Positions 22,997 through 33,026 are shown, counted from the first letter of the stretch. The stretch: DNA of 64,000 nt from Solirubrum sp044628455 (GCF_044628455.1 NZ_JBIYZW010000001.1:2046001-2110000); one strand, 5' to 3'. Numbers and translations are program-made. The notes: a model not told the origin generated them from the sequence alone.

Positions 22997-24502
22997 CTAG
23001 GAGTGCGGGGCGGCGTCGGCGGTCAGGTCGACCACCTGCACCGGCAGCGGGCCGGCGGGCAATTGCAGCAGCAGCAGGGTACCGGCCGGCGAATCGGGGC
23101 CGACGGGGTGCAGGCTGTCGGTGCGCACGTAGCCGCGCTGGTTCAGGGTCTGCGGGTCGAGGGCGGCGTGGCGGGTAGCGGCGGCGGCTAGCGCCAACGC
23201 CAGCCGGGCCGTGGCGCGCACCGCGGCCACCTCCAGCTGGTAGCGCTGGCGCAGCAAGGCCTCGCGGCGGCGCTGGTGCAGGGCGCGCAGCCGGCGCAGC
23301 ACGTCCCGCTCCTGCCGTCGCAGCTGGCGGCGCTGCTGCGCGGCACAGTGGCGGGCGGCCCGGTACAGGTGCTGCTGCTGGCTGCTCAGGCTGCGGGCCG
23401 CCCGCTGCAAACCCTGGCGGGGCAGCTCACCGGCGCGGCGCAGGCGCTGCCGCAGGTGGCTTTGCTCGTCGGCCAGCTGGTGCCGGCCCAGCTGCACCAG
23501 CTGCCGGCCCTGGCGGCCGAGCGCGGCACCGTGCTCGGCCAGCTGGGTTAGGCTCAGCTCGTGCAGACGGGCGCCGTAGCCGTCGAAAGCGGCTTCGAGG
23601 CGGGCTAGGCGCTCGACCAGGAAAATAGCCACGGCGGTGGGCGTTTTCAGCGCGGTGTGGGCCGTCAGGTCCACCACCGCCTCGTCGCGGTCGTGGCCGA
23701 TGCCGGTGAGTACGGGCAGGGGAAAAGCGCCCACGGCGGCAGCCAGCCCGAAGTCGTCGAAGCACAGCAAATCGGTGCGGGCGCCGCCGCCGCGGATGAT
23801 GACGACCGCGTCGAAGGCCCGGCGCTGGCGGCGAATCTGGTCGAGGGCAGCCAGCAGACTGGCTGGGGCTTCCTGGCCCTGCATCTGAGCCGGGAACAGC
23901 GCCACCTCAAAGGCGTAGGGCGCTTCTTCGAGCTGGCGCACGAAATCCTGCCAGCCGGCGGCGGTGGCCGATGACACCACGGCCAGCCGCTGCGGGGCCA
24001 ACGCCAGCGGCAGCCGCTTGTTGCGCTGCAGCAGGTCCTGGGCTTCGAGGCGGGCAATGGTGTCGGCGCGCTGCCGGGCCAGCTCGCCTACGGTGTAGCT
24101 GGCGTCGAGGGCCACCACGTCGAGGCTCAGGCCGTACTGCTCGTGGAAGCGCACCTGGCAGCGGGCCAGCACCCGCATACCAGCGCGCAGCGTCTGGCCG
24201 GTTTGCTGCTCGAAGTGGGGCAGCAGCACTTCGAAGCGGTTGCGCCAGATGGTGGCCCGCACCTGGGTGCGCAGCTCGATGCCGCCGGGGCCGCTGGTCG
24301 GATCGGTGAGGGTGAGGTAGCAGTGCCCGGCGCCAAAGCGCGGCAAAGTCAGCTCGGCAATTTCGGCCGTTACCCAGTAGGCGTCGTCGAAGGACGTGGC
24401 CAGCACCTCGCGCACGCGCCGCAGCAGCTCGGCCAGCGGCAGCGGAGCCGCGTCGAACAGCGGAGCGGAGGCGGAAGGACGACGAGCGGGACGGGGAGCC
24501 AT
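22997..24502 (-). CDS. xseA: Exodeoxyribonuclease VII large subunit
   Basis: A 501-residue XseA. An N-terminal OB-fold (YWVTAEIAELTLPRFGAGHCYLTL) is followed by the nuclease core with the family signatures VVSSATAAGWQDFVRQL, IIRGGGARTDLLCFDD and TGIGHDRDEAVVDLTAH, then a long arginine/glutamine-rich coiled coil (about residues 290-430) and the short C-terminal segment after LDPQTLNQRGYVR. Partner gene xseB follows directly. The N-terminal ATG 24502 is preceded by 156 bases to the divergent DUF892 gene. Confidence 0.93.
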   Translation of the reverse strand: MAPRPARRPSASAPLFDAAPLPLAELLRRVREVLATSFDDAYWVTAEIAELTLPRFGAGHCYLTLTDPTSGPGGIELRTQVRATIWRNRFEVLLPHFEQQTGQTLRAGMRVLARCQVRFHEQYGLSLDVVALDASYTVGELARQRADTIARLEAQDLLQRNKRLPLALAPQRLAVVSSATAAGWQDFVRQLEEAPYAFEVALFPAQMQGQEAPASLLAALDQIRRQRRAFDAVVIIRGGGARTDLLCFDDFGLAAAVGAFPLPVLTGIGHDRDEAVVDLTAHTALKTPTAVAIFLVERLARLEAAFDGYGARLHELSLTQLAEHGAALGRQGRQLVQLGRHQLADEQSHLRQRLRRAGELPRQGLQRAARSLSSQQQHLYRAARHCAAQQRRQLRRQERDVLRRLRALHQRRREALLRQRYQLEVAAVRATARLALALAAAATRHAALDPQTLNQRGYVRTDSLHPVGPDSPAGTLLLLQLPAGPLPVQVVDLTADAAPHS

Positions 24503-24658
24503 GCAACCGGCAAGATACGCATTCGGCCGGCCGCGGCGGCGGCCGAATCAGTGAATTCAACGAACCCCGGAGGCCCGGGGGCCGTACACGGGCTTCGTTA
24601 GCCGCATTTGATTCCCACTCCGCTCTTTTCCACTTCCAACACCCTAAACCTTATTTCC

Positions 24659-25162
24659 ATGGGCTTCTTTGAAGGCAAACTCAACACGCTCGAAGACCTC
24701 TTTGCCGAGCAACTGAAAGACTTGTACAGCGCCGAAACCCAGCTGGTGAAAGCGCTGCCCCAGATGGCCGGCGAGGCCCGCGACCCGCGCCTGCGCCAGG
24801 CATTTGAAATGCACCTGCAGGAAACCCAGAACCAGGTAGCCCGGCTCGAGCAGATCGGCCGCGGCCTGAACATCGACCTGAACGGGCACACCTGCAAGGC
24901 TATGCAGGGCCTAGTGGCCGAGGGCAAGGAAACCATCAGCGAAGACGCCACCGACGAGGTGAAGGACGCCGCCCTGATCGTGGCCTCGCAACGCATCGAG
25001 CACTACGAAATTTCGGGCTACGGCTCGGCCCGCCACTTTGCCGAGCGCCTCGGCCACTCCGAAGCCGCCTCCCTGCTGGCCCAAACCCTGCAGGAAGAGC
25101 AGCTGGCCGACACCAAGCTCAACGACCTGGCCAAAGGCTATATCAATCAGCGGGCTATGTAA
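24659..25162 (+). CDS. DUF892 ferritin-like protein (YciE/YciF family)
   Basis: A 167-residue helical-bundle protein that starts with the family signature LNTLEDLFAEQLKDLYSAETQLVKALPQMA and contains the ferritin-like E-x-x-H/E pattern in IVASQRIEHYEISGYGSARHFAERL and LQEEQLADTKL. Members are linked to stress responses and may bind a diiron centre. ATG 24659 fits the family; a TTG further upstream adds 17 residues. A terminator follows its stop. Confidence 0.9.
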   Translation: MGFFEGKLNTLEDLFAEQLKDLYSAETQLVKALPQMAGEARDPRLRQAFEMHLQETQNQVARLEQIGRGLNIDLNGHTCKAMQGLVAEGKETISEDATDEVKDAALIVASQRIEHYEISGYGSARHFAERLGHSEAASLLAQTLQEEQLADTKLNDLAKGYINQRAM

Positions 25163-25192
25163 ACCGGCCCGCCGGTCGACTGCCTTTTTCCT

Positions 25193-25221
25193 AAAAAGCC
25201 TGCAACGCGCAGGCTTTTTTC
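25193..25221 (+). terminator. Rho-independent terminator
   Basis: AAAAAGCCTGC (25193-25203) pairs with GCAGGCTTTTT (25209-25219) with a T run. Ends the DUF892 gene. Confidence 0.85.
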
Positions 25222-25352
25222 GTGTCGGTTGGACTTCCCGCCGCGCCGCCACCCGGTCCACCCAACTTTTCCCGGCCGGCGGGTGTTAACCGACTTCGGC
25301 TACGCTACGCGCCCCAGCCGCTGTTTTTTTGCCCACTACCCTCCCCCACTCC

Positions 25353-26522
25353 ATGCCCCAGACTGAGTCGCGACCCGACGCGCCGGAAGTATACCAGGAT
25401 TATTCGCCCGAAGAGCCGCGCCGCGGCGGGGCCTGGCGCTGGTGGCTGCTGGCCGCGGCCGTGGTAGCCGCGCTGGCTTTCGTCAAAATCAAGTTTTTCC
25501 CCGCTCCTTCGGCCGATGGCGGCAAGGGCGGCGGCAAAGGAGGCCCGGGCGCCGCCGGCGCCAAGGGCGGCCCGGCCGGGGGCGGAGCCGCCTTGCCCGC
25601 GCGCATCTTCGTGGTGCAGCCTACCCGCCTGACCGACGCCGTGGCCGCTACCGGCTCGGTGCTGGCCGACGAGCAGGTGACCGTGCGCAGCGAAATCAAC
25701 GGGCGCATCACCAGCCTCAACTTCAAGGAAGGACAGCCCGTGAGCAAGGGCCAGTTGCTGCTCACCATCAACGCCGACGAACTGCAGGCCCAGCTGCAGC
25801 GCCTGCAGTACAACCTGAAGCTGTTCCGCGACCAGGAAAAGCGCCAGCGCACCCTGCTCGAGAAGGAGTACATCAGCCAGCAGGAGTACGAGCAAACCAA
25901 CAACCAGGTGCTCACGGCCCAGGCCGACTTGCAGCTGCTGCGCGCCAGCCTGGCCAAGGCCTACATCCGCGCTCCGTTCAGCGGCGTGGTGGGGCTGCGC
26001 TCGGTGTCGGTGGGGGGCTACGTGACGCCCAACACGCCCATTACCACGCTCTCGCGCATCTCGCCCGTGAAGGTTGACTTTGCCGTGCCGGGCCGCTACG
26101 CCAACGCCGTGAAGGTGGGCGACAAGGTGATGGTGCTCGACGAGGCCACCAGCAAGAAGTACGAGGCCAGCATCTACGCCATCAACCCGCAGATCGACGC
26201 GGCCTCGCGCACGCTCTCGGTGCGGGCCGTGTACCCTAACCGTCAGCAGGAGCTGCGCCCCGGCGCCTTCGTGCGGGTGAACCTGAACATCGGCCAGGTG
26301 GAGGAAGCCCTGCAGATTCCCACCGAGGCCGTGTCGCCCGAGGCCAGCGGCTACCGCGTGTACAAGCTGGTGAATGGCAAAGCCCAGCCGCAGAACGTGA
26401 AAATCGGCATCCGCTCCGAAACGCTGCTGCAGATTACCGAGGGCCTGGCCGCCGGCGACACCATCCTGCGCACCGGCATTCTGCAGGTGAAGCCGGGCGA
26501 CCGGATCAAGATCCAACCGTAG
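25353..26522 (+). CDS. RND efflux periplasmic adaptor (membrane fusion protein)
   Basis: A 389-residue HlyD/AcrA-type adaptor. An N-terminal membrane anchor (about residues 28-45) is followed by an odd glycine-rich linker (residues 50-77, many GG and GK), then the biotinyl-lipoyl motif (VRSEINGRITSLNFKEGQPVSKGQ), the alpha-hairpin (LQYNLKLFRDQEKRQRTLLE, KEYISQQEYEQ), the second lipoyl half (KAYIRAPFSGVVGLRSVSVG) and the beta barrel. It is the first gene of an efflux operon. ATG 25353 is chosen over a TTG 24 bases upstream. Confidence 0.92.
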   Translation: MPQTESRPDAPEVYQDYSPEEPRRGGAWRWWLLAAAVVAALAFVKIKFFPAPSADGGKGGGKGGPGAAGAKGGPAGGGAALPARIFVVQPTRLTDAVAATGSVLADEQVTVRSEINGRITSLNFKEGQPVSKGQLLLTINADELQAQLQRLQYNLKLFRDQEKRQRTLLEKEYISQQEYEQTNNQVLTAQADLQLLRASLAKAYIRAPFSGVVGLRSVSVGGYVTPNTPITTLSRISPVKVDFAVPGRYANAVKVGDKVMVLDEATSKKYEASIYAINPQIDAASRTLSVRAVYPNRQQELRPGAFVRVNLNIGQVEEALQIPTEAVSPEASGYRVYKLVNGKAQPQNVKIGIRSETLLQITEGLAAGDTILRTGILQVKPGDRIKIQP

Positions 26523-26585
26523 CGCTGTGCTGAAGCGGGTCCCGCCGGGAGGCCGCCGTGCGAAACCGAAATCGAACCACCACCC

Positions 26586-29500
26586 ATGAGTTTATCCTCC
26601 ACCAGTATTAACCGGCCGGTGCTGGCCATCGTGATGAGCCTGGTCATCACCTTGTTCGGCGTCATCGGCTACCGCTACCTCTCGGTGCGCGAGTACCCCA
26701 GCGTGGACCCGCCGATTATTACCGTGTCGGCCAACTACACCGGCGCCTCGGCCGACGTGATTCAGAGCCAGGTGACCGAGCAGCTTGAGGAAGCCCTCAA
26801 CGGCATCCAGGGCATCAAAAACCTGACTTCCACCTCGCGCGACGGCCGCGCTACCATCACGGTGGAGTTTGAACTGGAAGCCGATCTGGAGGCCGCCGCC
26901 AACGACGTGCGTGACAAGGTATCGGGAGTACAGGGCCGCCTGCCGCGCGACATGGACCCGCCCACCGTGCAGAAGGCCAACGCCGACTCGCAGCCCATCG
27001 TCATTACCTACCTGGGCTCCGACAAGCGCAGCCTGCTGGAGCTGACCGACTACGCCAACAACACGCTGAAGGAGCGCCTGCAGACGATTCCGGGCGTGTC
27101 GGAAATTCGCGTGTACGGCGAGCGGCGCTACTCCATGCGCCTGTGGCTGGACCCGGTGCGCCTGACCGCCCTGCGCGTGAGCCCCACGGAAGTGCAGCAG
27201 GCCCTGGTGCGCGAAAACGTGGAGTTGCCCTCGGGCGCCGTGCAGGGCACCAACACCCAGCTCACGCTGCGTACCATGGGCCGCCTCTCGTCGGAAAAGG
27301 ACTTCAACGACCTGATCCTGCGCCGCGACTCCACGTCGCTCATCCGCATGTCGGACGTGGGCTACGCCGAGCTGTACCCCGAAAACGACCAGACCCTGTT
27401 TCGCGTGAACGGCCAGCCGATGGTGGCCCTGGCCGTGGTGCCGCAGCCGGGCTCCAACCAGGTGGAAATTGCCGACGAGTTCAACAAGCGCCTCGAGCAG
27501 TACCAGCGCGACCTGCCCAAGGACCTGAAGCTGCAGAAGGCCATCGACAACTCCATCTTCATTCGCAACTCGCTGAATGAAGTGCGCGACACCATCGTGG
27601 AGGCCTTTATCCTGGTGGTGGTCATCATCTTCCTGTTTTTGCGCGACTGGCGCTCCACCCTCATTCCGGTGGTGGCCATTCCGGTGTCGTTGATCGGTAT
27701 CTTCTTCGTGATGTACCTGATGAACTTCTCCATCAACGTGCTCACCATGCTCGGCATCGTACTGGCCATTGGCCTGGTGGTCGACGATGCCATTGTGGTG
27801 CTGGAGAACATCTATACCCGCATCGAGGCGGGCGAGGAGCCCATGGAGGCGGCCCAGAAGGGCTCGGCCGAAATCTTTTTCGCTATCGTTTCGACCACGG
27901 TGGTGCTGGCGGCGGTATTTCTGCCGGTGGTGTTCCTGGAGGGCATCACGGGCCGCCTGTTCCGCGAGTTCGGCATTGTGGTGGCCGGCTCGGTGCTGAT
28001 TTCGGCCTTCGTGTCGCTCACGCTCACGCCCATGATGTGCTCCCGCCTGCTCAAGCGCCCGGTGGGGGAACACGGCCACAGCTGGTTCTACCGCAAAACC
28101 GAGCCCTTCTTCGTGGCGCTGACCAACGGCTACAAGAACAGCCTCGAGTCCTTCCTGCGCGCCCGCCTGTGGTCCTGGGTTATCGTGTTGGGCACGTTGG
28201 GCGGTACCTACTACTTCTTCCAGGTCATTCCCTCGGAGCTGGCCCCGGTGGAAGACCGCAGCCGCATCAACGTCAACGCCACGGCTCCGGAAGGCGCCTC
28301 GTTTGAGTTCATGGATCAGTACATCACCCAGCTCACCAAGCTGGCCATCGACTCGGCGGGCAGCGACCTGAACAGCGTGTTCACCGTGACCTCGCCGGGC
28401 TTCGGCGGCGGCGGCGGCACCAACTCCGGCTTTGCCCGGGTGCTGCTGACCGATGCCGACCAGCGCGACCGGACGCAGGCGCAGGTTTCCGATGCCCTCA
28501 GCGCCGGGGTGAAAAAACTGACCGCTGCCCGGACCTCCATTTCGCAGGACCAGAGCATCGGCGGCGGCGGGGGCGGTCTGCCGGTGCAGTTTGTGGTGCA
28601 AACCCAGGACTTCGAGAAGCTGCGGACCGCGGTGCCCAAGTTTCTGGCCGCCGCCCAGGCCGACCCGACCTTCCAGTTCGTGGACGTAAACCTGAAGTTC
28701 AACAAGCCGGAGCTGCGCGTAAACATCGACCGCGAAAAGGCCCAGAGCCTGGGCGTATCGGTGCAGGACATTTCGCAAACCCTGCAGGCGGGCCTCTCGG
28801 GCCAGCGCTACGGCTACTTCATCCGCGAAGGCAAGCAGTACCAGATCATCGGGCAGGTGCGCCGCGACGACCGCAGCCAGCCGCTGGACGTGCGCCTGCT
28901 GTCGGTGAAAAACAACCGCGGCGAGCAGGTGCAGCTCGACAACGTGATTCGGCTGAGCGAAAGCAGCACCCCGCCGCAGCTGTTCCGCTTCAACCGCTAC
29001 AACTCGGCCACCTTCTCGGCCTCGCTGGCCAAGGGCAAAACCCTGGGCGAAGGCATTGCGGCCATGCAGGCCATTGCCGACAAAACCCTGGACGAGACCT
29101 ACAGCACCGAACTCTCGGGCCCCTCGCGCGACTTTCAGGACAGCTCGTCCTCGCTGATTTTCGCCTTTGGCCTGGCGCTGCTGCTGATTTACCTCACGCT
29201 GGCGGCCCAGTTCGAGAGCTTCAAGGACCCGGCCATCATCATGGTGACGGTGCCGCTGGCGTTGGCCGGCGCGCTGCTGAGCCTCTGGTACTTCAACCAG
29301 ACGCTCAACATCTTCTCCCAGATCGGGGTGATCATGCTCATCGGCCTGGTCACCAAAAACGGCATCCTCATCGTGGAGTTTGCCAACCAGCGCATCGAGC
29401 AGGGTGCCTCGTTTATGGAAGGCCTGATTGAGGCCTCGGCCACCCGCTTCCGCCCCATCCTGATGACCTCGCTGTGCGCCATTCTGGGCATTCTGCCCAT

Positions 29501-29699
29501 TGCCCTGGCCACCGGCGCGGGCGCGCTCAGCCGCCGGGCCATGGGCATCGGCGTGGTGGGCGGGCTGCTGTTCTCCACCATCCTGACCCTCTACATCGTG
29601 CCGGTGATGTACTCGTACTTCGCCACGGCCAAAAAGCACGGCAAGGGCCAGGCCCAGCCCGCGCCCGAGGTCGATACGACCAAGCACGTAGCGGCTTAA
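26586..29699 (+). CDS. RND multidrug efflux permease (AcrB/MexB type)
   Basis: A 1037-residue inner-membrane pump of the HAE1 family. Twelve membrane segments in the usual layout; the proton-relay acids are in LAIGLVVDDAIVVLENI (TM4) and the matching lysine in LIGLVTKNGILIVEFANQ (TM10). The porter domain is present, with two unusual glycine runs (GFGGGGGTN and IGGGGGGLP) in the second large loop. Substrates unknown. It lies 63 bases after the adaptor gene and 152 bases before the outer-membrane gene; no regulator gene is adjacent. Confidence 0.95.
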   Translation: MSLSSTSINRPVLAIVMSLVITLFGVIGYRYLSVREYPSVDPPIITVSANYTGASADVIQSQVTEQLEEALNGIQGIKNLTSTSRDGRATITVEFELEADLEAAANDVRDKVSGVQGRLPRDMDPPTVQKANADSQPIVITYLGSDKRSLLELTDYANNTLKERLQTIPGVSEIRVYGERRYSMRLWLDPVRLTALRVSPTEVQQALVRENVELPSGAVQGTNTQLTLRTMGRLSSEKDFNDLILRRDSTSLIRMSDVGYAELYPENDQTLFRVNGQPMVALAVVPQPGSNQVEIADEFNKRLEQYQRDLPKDLKLQKAIDNSIFIRNSLNEVRDTIVEAFILVVVIIFLFLRDWRSTLIPVVAIPVSLIGIFFVMYLMNFSINVLTMLGIVLAIGLVVDDAIVVLENIYTRIEAGEEPMEAAQKGSAEIFFAIVSTTVVLAAVFLPVVFLEGITGRLFREFGIVVAGSVLISAFVSLTLTPMMCSRLLKRPVGEHGHSWFYRKTEPFFVALTNGYKNSLESFLRARLWSWVIVLGTLGGTYYFFQVIPSELAPVEDRSRINVNATAPEGASFEFMDQYITQLTKLAIDSAGSDLNSVFTVTSPGFGGGGGTNSGFARVLLTDADQRDRTQAQVSDALSAGVKKLTAARTSISQDQSIGGGGGGLPVQFVVQTQDFEKLRTAVPKFLAAAQADPTFQFVDVNLKFNKPELRVNIDREKAQSLGVSVQDISQTLQAGLSGQRYGYFIREGKQYQIIGQVRRDDRSQPLDVRLLSVKNNRGEQVQLDNVIRLSESSTPPQLFRFNRYNSATFSASLAKGKTLGEGIAAMQAIADKTLDETYSTELSGPSRDFQDSSSSLIFAFGLALLLIYLTLAAQFESFKDPAIIMVTVPLALAGALLSLWYFNQTLNIFSQIGVIMLIGLVTKNGILIVEFANQRIEQGASFMEGLIEASATRFRPILMTSLCAILGILPIALATGAGALSRRAMGIGVVGGLLFSTILTLYIVPVMYSYFATAKKHGKGQAQPAPEVDTTKHVAA

Positions 29700-29851
29700 T
29701 TCGTTGTCCAGCCCCCGTCTCCACAGGGCGAGGGGCTGGGTAGCGCGGGCGGTGGCAGCACCCTCGTGGAACAAGTACCGCGAAGCTGCCCGGCCCCCAT
29801 CCCCTTGCCTGCCCCCGGGCAGGTGCTCCTTCCAACCTGCGACCTTTCGAC

Positions 29852-31264
29852 GTGCGTTTTTCCCTTAGCTCTTCCCTTCTACTCGCTACCCTGCTGCTGC
29901 CGGCGGTGGTGCTGGCCCAGCAGCCCGCGACCAAGCCCGACCCCGGCGCCCAGCTCGAGCAGCCCCGCACCGTTCCGGCCGGCCCGCTGCTGAGCCTGGA
30001 AGAGGCCGTGCGCATCGGCCTCGAAAACAACTACGGCATTCGGCTGGCCCAGCGCGACGAGCTGATTGCCCGCAACAACGTGACCCGCGGCAACGCCGGC
30101 CAGCTGCCTGCTGTGAACGGCAACTTCGTGCGCAACTACACCATCAACAACGTGCGCCAGCAGTCGTCGGCGCGGCCCGACCCGAGCATTGCCTCGGGGG
30201 CCCGCTCCAACCAGCTCAACGCCAACGTGGCCCTGACCTGGACGGTATTCGACGGCCTGGGCATGTTCATTGCCCACGACCGGCTGCGCACCCTGGAGAG
30301 CCAGCAGCAGCAGGTGACGCGCGCCACCGTGGAGCAAACCGTGGCTGCCATCACCGACGCCTACTTTGCCGTGGTGCGCGAGTCGGGCAAGATCCGCGCC
30401 TTCGAGGAAGCCCTCAAGATCGGCCAGGCCCGCATCGACCTCACGCAGGCGCAGGTGAACGTGGGCGTGGCCGCCAAGGTGGAGCTGCTCACGGCCCAGG
30501 TCGATTTCAACGCCGACCGCTCGGCCCTTATTCAGCAGCAGGAGCTGCTGGCCACGGCCAAGGTGAACCTGAACAACCTGCTCAGCCGCCCGCCCGCCAC
30601 CGACCTCTCGCCCGCCGACTCCATCGTGGTGAACCGCGCCCTGGCCAAGGACGCCGTGGTGCAGGGCATTGTGCAGCGCAACCCCGAGCTGCAGCAGGCC
30701 CGCCTGGGCATTGAGGTAGCCGACTACGACCGCCGCCTGATAACGGCCTCGCGCTTTCCGCAGGTGGGCCTCACCGGCGGCTACGGCCTCAACCGCAACG
30801 TGAACGGCGCCGCCTTCTTCGGCAGTGCGCTGGTAACCAACACCGGCCGCACCCAGGGCTTCAACTACGGCGTGGTGGCCTCGGTGCCCATCTTCGACGG
30901 CTTCAACCGCCGCCGCCTCGAGCAGAACGCCCGCATCAACATCGAGCAAAGCCGCCTGGTGCTCGACCAAACCCAGCTCGACCTCAGCGCCCAGGCCGAG
31001 CAGGCCTACCTGCAGTACCGGAACCGCCTGCAGCTGCTGGAGCTGGAAGAAGCCAACATCCGCCTGGCCCGCCAGAACGTGGCCATTGCCCTGGAGCGCT
31101 ACCGCCTGGGTTTGCTCACGCCCTTGGTGCTGCGCGAGGCCCAGCGCACCCAGCTCGATGCCGAAAACCGCCTGCTCGACATCCGTTTCCTGGCCAAGCA
31201 GGCCGAAACCGTGCTGCGCCGCCTCAGCGGGGAGCTAGTGCAGCAAGCCCCCGCGGCCCCGTAG
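29852..31264 (+). CDS. TolC-family outer-membrane efflux protein
   Basis: A 470-residue outer-membrane factor. GTG 29852 opens a signal peptide (1-21, ending VLAQ). Two homologous halves of long helices are visible, each starting with a LxxAV..GLENNYGIRLAQ-type segment and containing LTQAQVNVGVAAKVELLTAQVD in the first half and LARQNVAIALERYRLGLLTPLVLREAQ in the second. Completes the tripartite pump with the two upstream genes. A strong terminator follows. Confidence 0.93.
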   Translation: MRFSLSSSLLLATLLLPAVVLAQQPATKPDPGAQLEQPRTVPAGPLLSLEEAVRIGLENNYGIRLAQRDELIARNNVTRGNAGQLPAVNGNFVRNYTINNVRQQSSARPDPSIASGARSNQLNANVALTWTVFDGLGMFIAHDRLRTLESQQQQVTRATVEQTVAAITDAYFAVVRESGKIRAFEEALKIGQARIDLTQAQVNVGVAAKVELLTAQVDFNADRSALIQQQELLATAKVNLNNLLSRPPATDLSPADSIVVNRALAKDAVVQGIVQRNPELQQARLGIEVADYDRRLITASRFPQVGLTGGYGLNRNVNGAAFFGSALVTNTGRTQGFNYGVVASVPIFDGFNRRRLEQNARINIEQSRLVLDQTQLDLSAQAEQAYLQYRNRLQLLELEEANIRLARQNVAIALERYRLGLLTPLVLREAQRTQLDAENRLLDIRFLAKQAETVLRRLSGELVQQAPAAP

Positions 31265-31284
31265 GCTCCCCACCTGCTGTTCCG

Positions 31285-31340
31285 AAACCCTCGGTCCGGC
31301 TGCCTCCCCGCTCGGGAAGCCAGCCGGACCGAGGGTTTTG
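31285..31340 (+). terminator. Rho-independent terminator of the efflux operon
   Basis: An 18-base perfect stem (31285-31302 with 31321-31338; arms begin AAACCCTCGG and end CCGAGGGTTT) followed by TT. Confidence 0.8.
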
Positions 31341-31385
31341 TATGGGTACCCCTTGCTGGCCCGGGCCAGTCCCAGTTACGAAGCC

Positions 31386-31407
31386 TTTTGTGGCTCAACC
31401 CACAAAA
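31386..31407. promoter_or_regulatory. Short palindrome upstream of the CUB-domain gene
   Basis: TTTTGTGG (31386-31393) and CCACAAAA (31400-31407) form an inverted repeat with six bases between, about 60 bases before ATG 31468 and just upstream of an AT-rich stretch with TAATATTG (31426-31433), a -7-like element. It could be an operator; there is no direct evidence. Confidence 0.3.
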
Positions 31408-31467
31408 CTTGCAGCAGGACTATATTAATATTGCGCTGAACAATAACCCTTCGCTCAGCCTGCCTCT

Positions 31468-32766
31468 ATGAAACAACTTTACTGTATCGGCTGCCTAATG
31501 ATTCTGCTGATCGGGACCGGCCGCCTGCACGCTCAAACCTACATCATGCCCACCTCGGGCTCGGCCATGGTTACCGCCTGTGGCGGCACCATCACCGATC
31601 CGGGCGGCCCCAGTGGCAACTATGGCAACAACGCGGACGGCCTGCAGGTACTGCGCCCGACCACCTCGGCGCGCCGGGTGAGCCTCACCTTCTCCCAGGT
31701 GCAGCTGGAAACCTGCTGCGACTTCCTCCGGATATACGACGGCTCCTCAACCAGTGCCCCCTTGCTGGCCACCATCAGCAACATGGCCAATACGGGCATA
31801 CCCTACACCGCCACCAACGCCGAGGGCACGCTCACGCTCCGTTTCACCTCCGACAATTCCATCAGCCGTGCGGGTTGGGTGGCCGCGCTCAGCTGCGTGC
31901 TGCTGCCCGGCGCCACGGCCGGCAACGTGGGGGTGGGTACCAGCGCGCCCGAGGAAAAGCTGCAGGTAGCAGGCATCGTGTACAGCACCCAGGGCGGGGT
32001 GCGCTTCCCCGACGGCACGCTGCAACCCACGGCCGCCACCGACGTGCAGCAGCTCAGCATCACGGGCTCCACCATCAGCCTCACCAACGGCGGCTCGGTG
32101 ACGGTACCCGGCGACCACCTGGGCAACCACACCGCCACCCAGAACGTGGGCCTCAACGGCAACTGGCTCAGCAACAACGGTGGCGCCCGGGGCCTACGCA
32201 TCACCAACGGCGGGCAGGTGGGCATCGGCACGGCCAGCCCGGACCGGCCCCTCACCGTGCAGGGCACCGGCACCAACCACGAGTTGATTTCCCTGCGCAC
32301 TACCGCCGGCACCACGCGCTGGCACTGGAACCTGGCCGGCGACGGGCTGAACCTGGCCGAAACCGGCGTATCCGACAGCCGGCTGTACGTGGAGCCCGGC
32401 GGGCAGGTGGGCATTGGCACCAGCACCCCCGAGCGCACCCTCGACGTGAACGGCACGGCCCGCGTGGCCAGCGACCTGACGGTGACCGGCAACGTGGGCA
32501 TGGGCTACACCCTGGTAACGGCCAACGACAACATGGCCGGCAACTCGCGCTCGGTCTGGACGCTGCCCTGCCCCGCGGGCATGCGCGTGCTGGGTGGCGG
32601 CGGCGGCCACCGCGACTGGAACTCGGCCGCCAGCGACATCGTGGTCAACTACTCCGGCCCCCACCCCGACGCCCCCGAAACCCAGTGGCGCGTCATCGTC
32701 ACCAACAACAGCGGCAGCAGCCGCGCCACGCGCTACTACTGCATCTGCGCCCGTATGGCGCCCTAA
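31468..32766 (+). CDS. Exported CUB-domain protein with VGIGT repeats
   Basis: A 432-residue protein with a signal peptide (1-22, ending LHAQ). Residues 25-145 form a CUB domain: ACGGTITDPGGPSGNYGNN, then LETCCDFLRIYDG and TLRFTSDNS. Three repeats of the motif VG(I/V)GTxxPxxxL follow (VGVGTSAPEEKL, VGIGTASPDRPL, VGIGTSTPERTL), then a C-terminal domain with CPAGMRVLGGGGGH and YYCICARMAP. VGIGT repeats occur in many large exported Bacteroidota proteins and resemble trimeric tail-fibre-like stalks. No type IX C-terminal domain is visible. Function probably adhesive or surface-structural. Confidence 0.75.
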   Translation: MKQLYCIGCLMILLIGTGRLHAQTYIMPTSGSAMVTACGGTITDPGGPSGNYGNNADGLQVLRPTTSARRVSLTFSQVQLETCCDFLRIYDGSSTSAPLLATISNMANTGIPYTATNAEGTLTLRFTSDNSISRAGWVAALSCVLLPGATAGNVGVGTSAPEEKLQVAGIVYSTQGGVRFPDGTLQPTAATDVQQLSITGSTISLTNGGSVTVPGDHLGNHTATQNVGLNGNWLSNNGGARGLRITNGGQVGIGTASPDRPLTVQGTGTNHELISLRTTAGTTRWHWNLAGDGLNLAETGVSDSRLYVEPGGQVGIGTSTPERTLDVNGTARVASDLTVTGNVGMGYTLVTANDNMAGNSRSVWTLPCPAGMRVLGGGGGHRDWNSAASDIVVNYSGPHPDAPETQWRVIVTNNSGSSRATRYYCICARMAP

Positions 32767-33026
32767 AGGCCGGCAATGCTGTTGCCGATCCGTGAACAGG
32801 TTCCGGCGTCGGGCCGGGGCTCAACTCAAGGCTCCTGAGTTGGCGGCAGCTTCGGGCACCGGCTCCCGGATTTCCTGCGTTGCCCCAGCCCCCCCGCTAA
32901 GCGCAGCGGACTGGTCGGTGGTACGGTTTCCGGTCCCGAGGTTTCCAGTGGCTACTTGCCTTAGCTGGTAGGTAGACCGCTTAGCCCCAGTTCCCACCCT
33001 CCGAATAGGACGAAACAAGCTTGTCA
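32767..33026. other. Intergenic stretch, no gene seen
   Basis: Between the two VGIGT genes there are 343 bases. Nothing coding is supported here, and I see no strong hairpin or repeat apart from the promoter at its right end. Confidence 0.5.

Noticed and set aside
26592..29774. Very long open frame on the minus strand opposite the RND permease
   Set aside because: GC-rich codon bias leaves the opposite strand open. Its translation is low-complexity (H, Q, G, R-rich) and matches no family, while the plus strand is a textbook RND pump.
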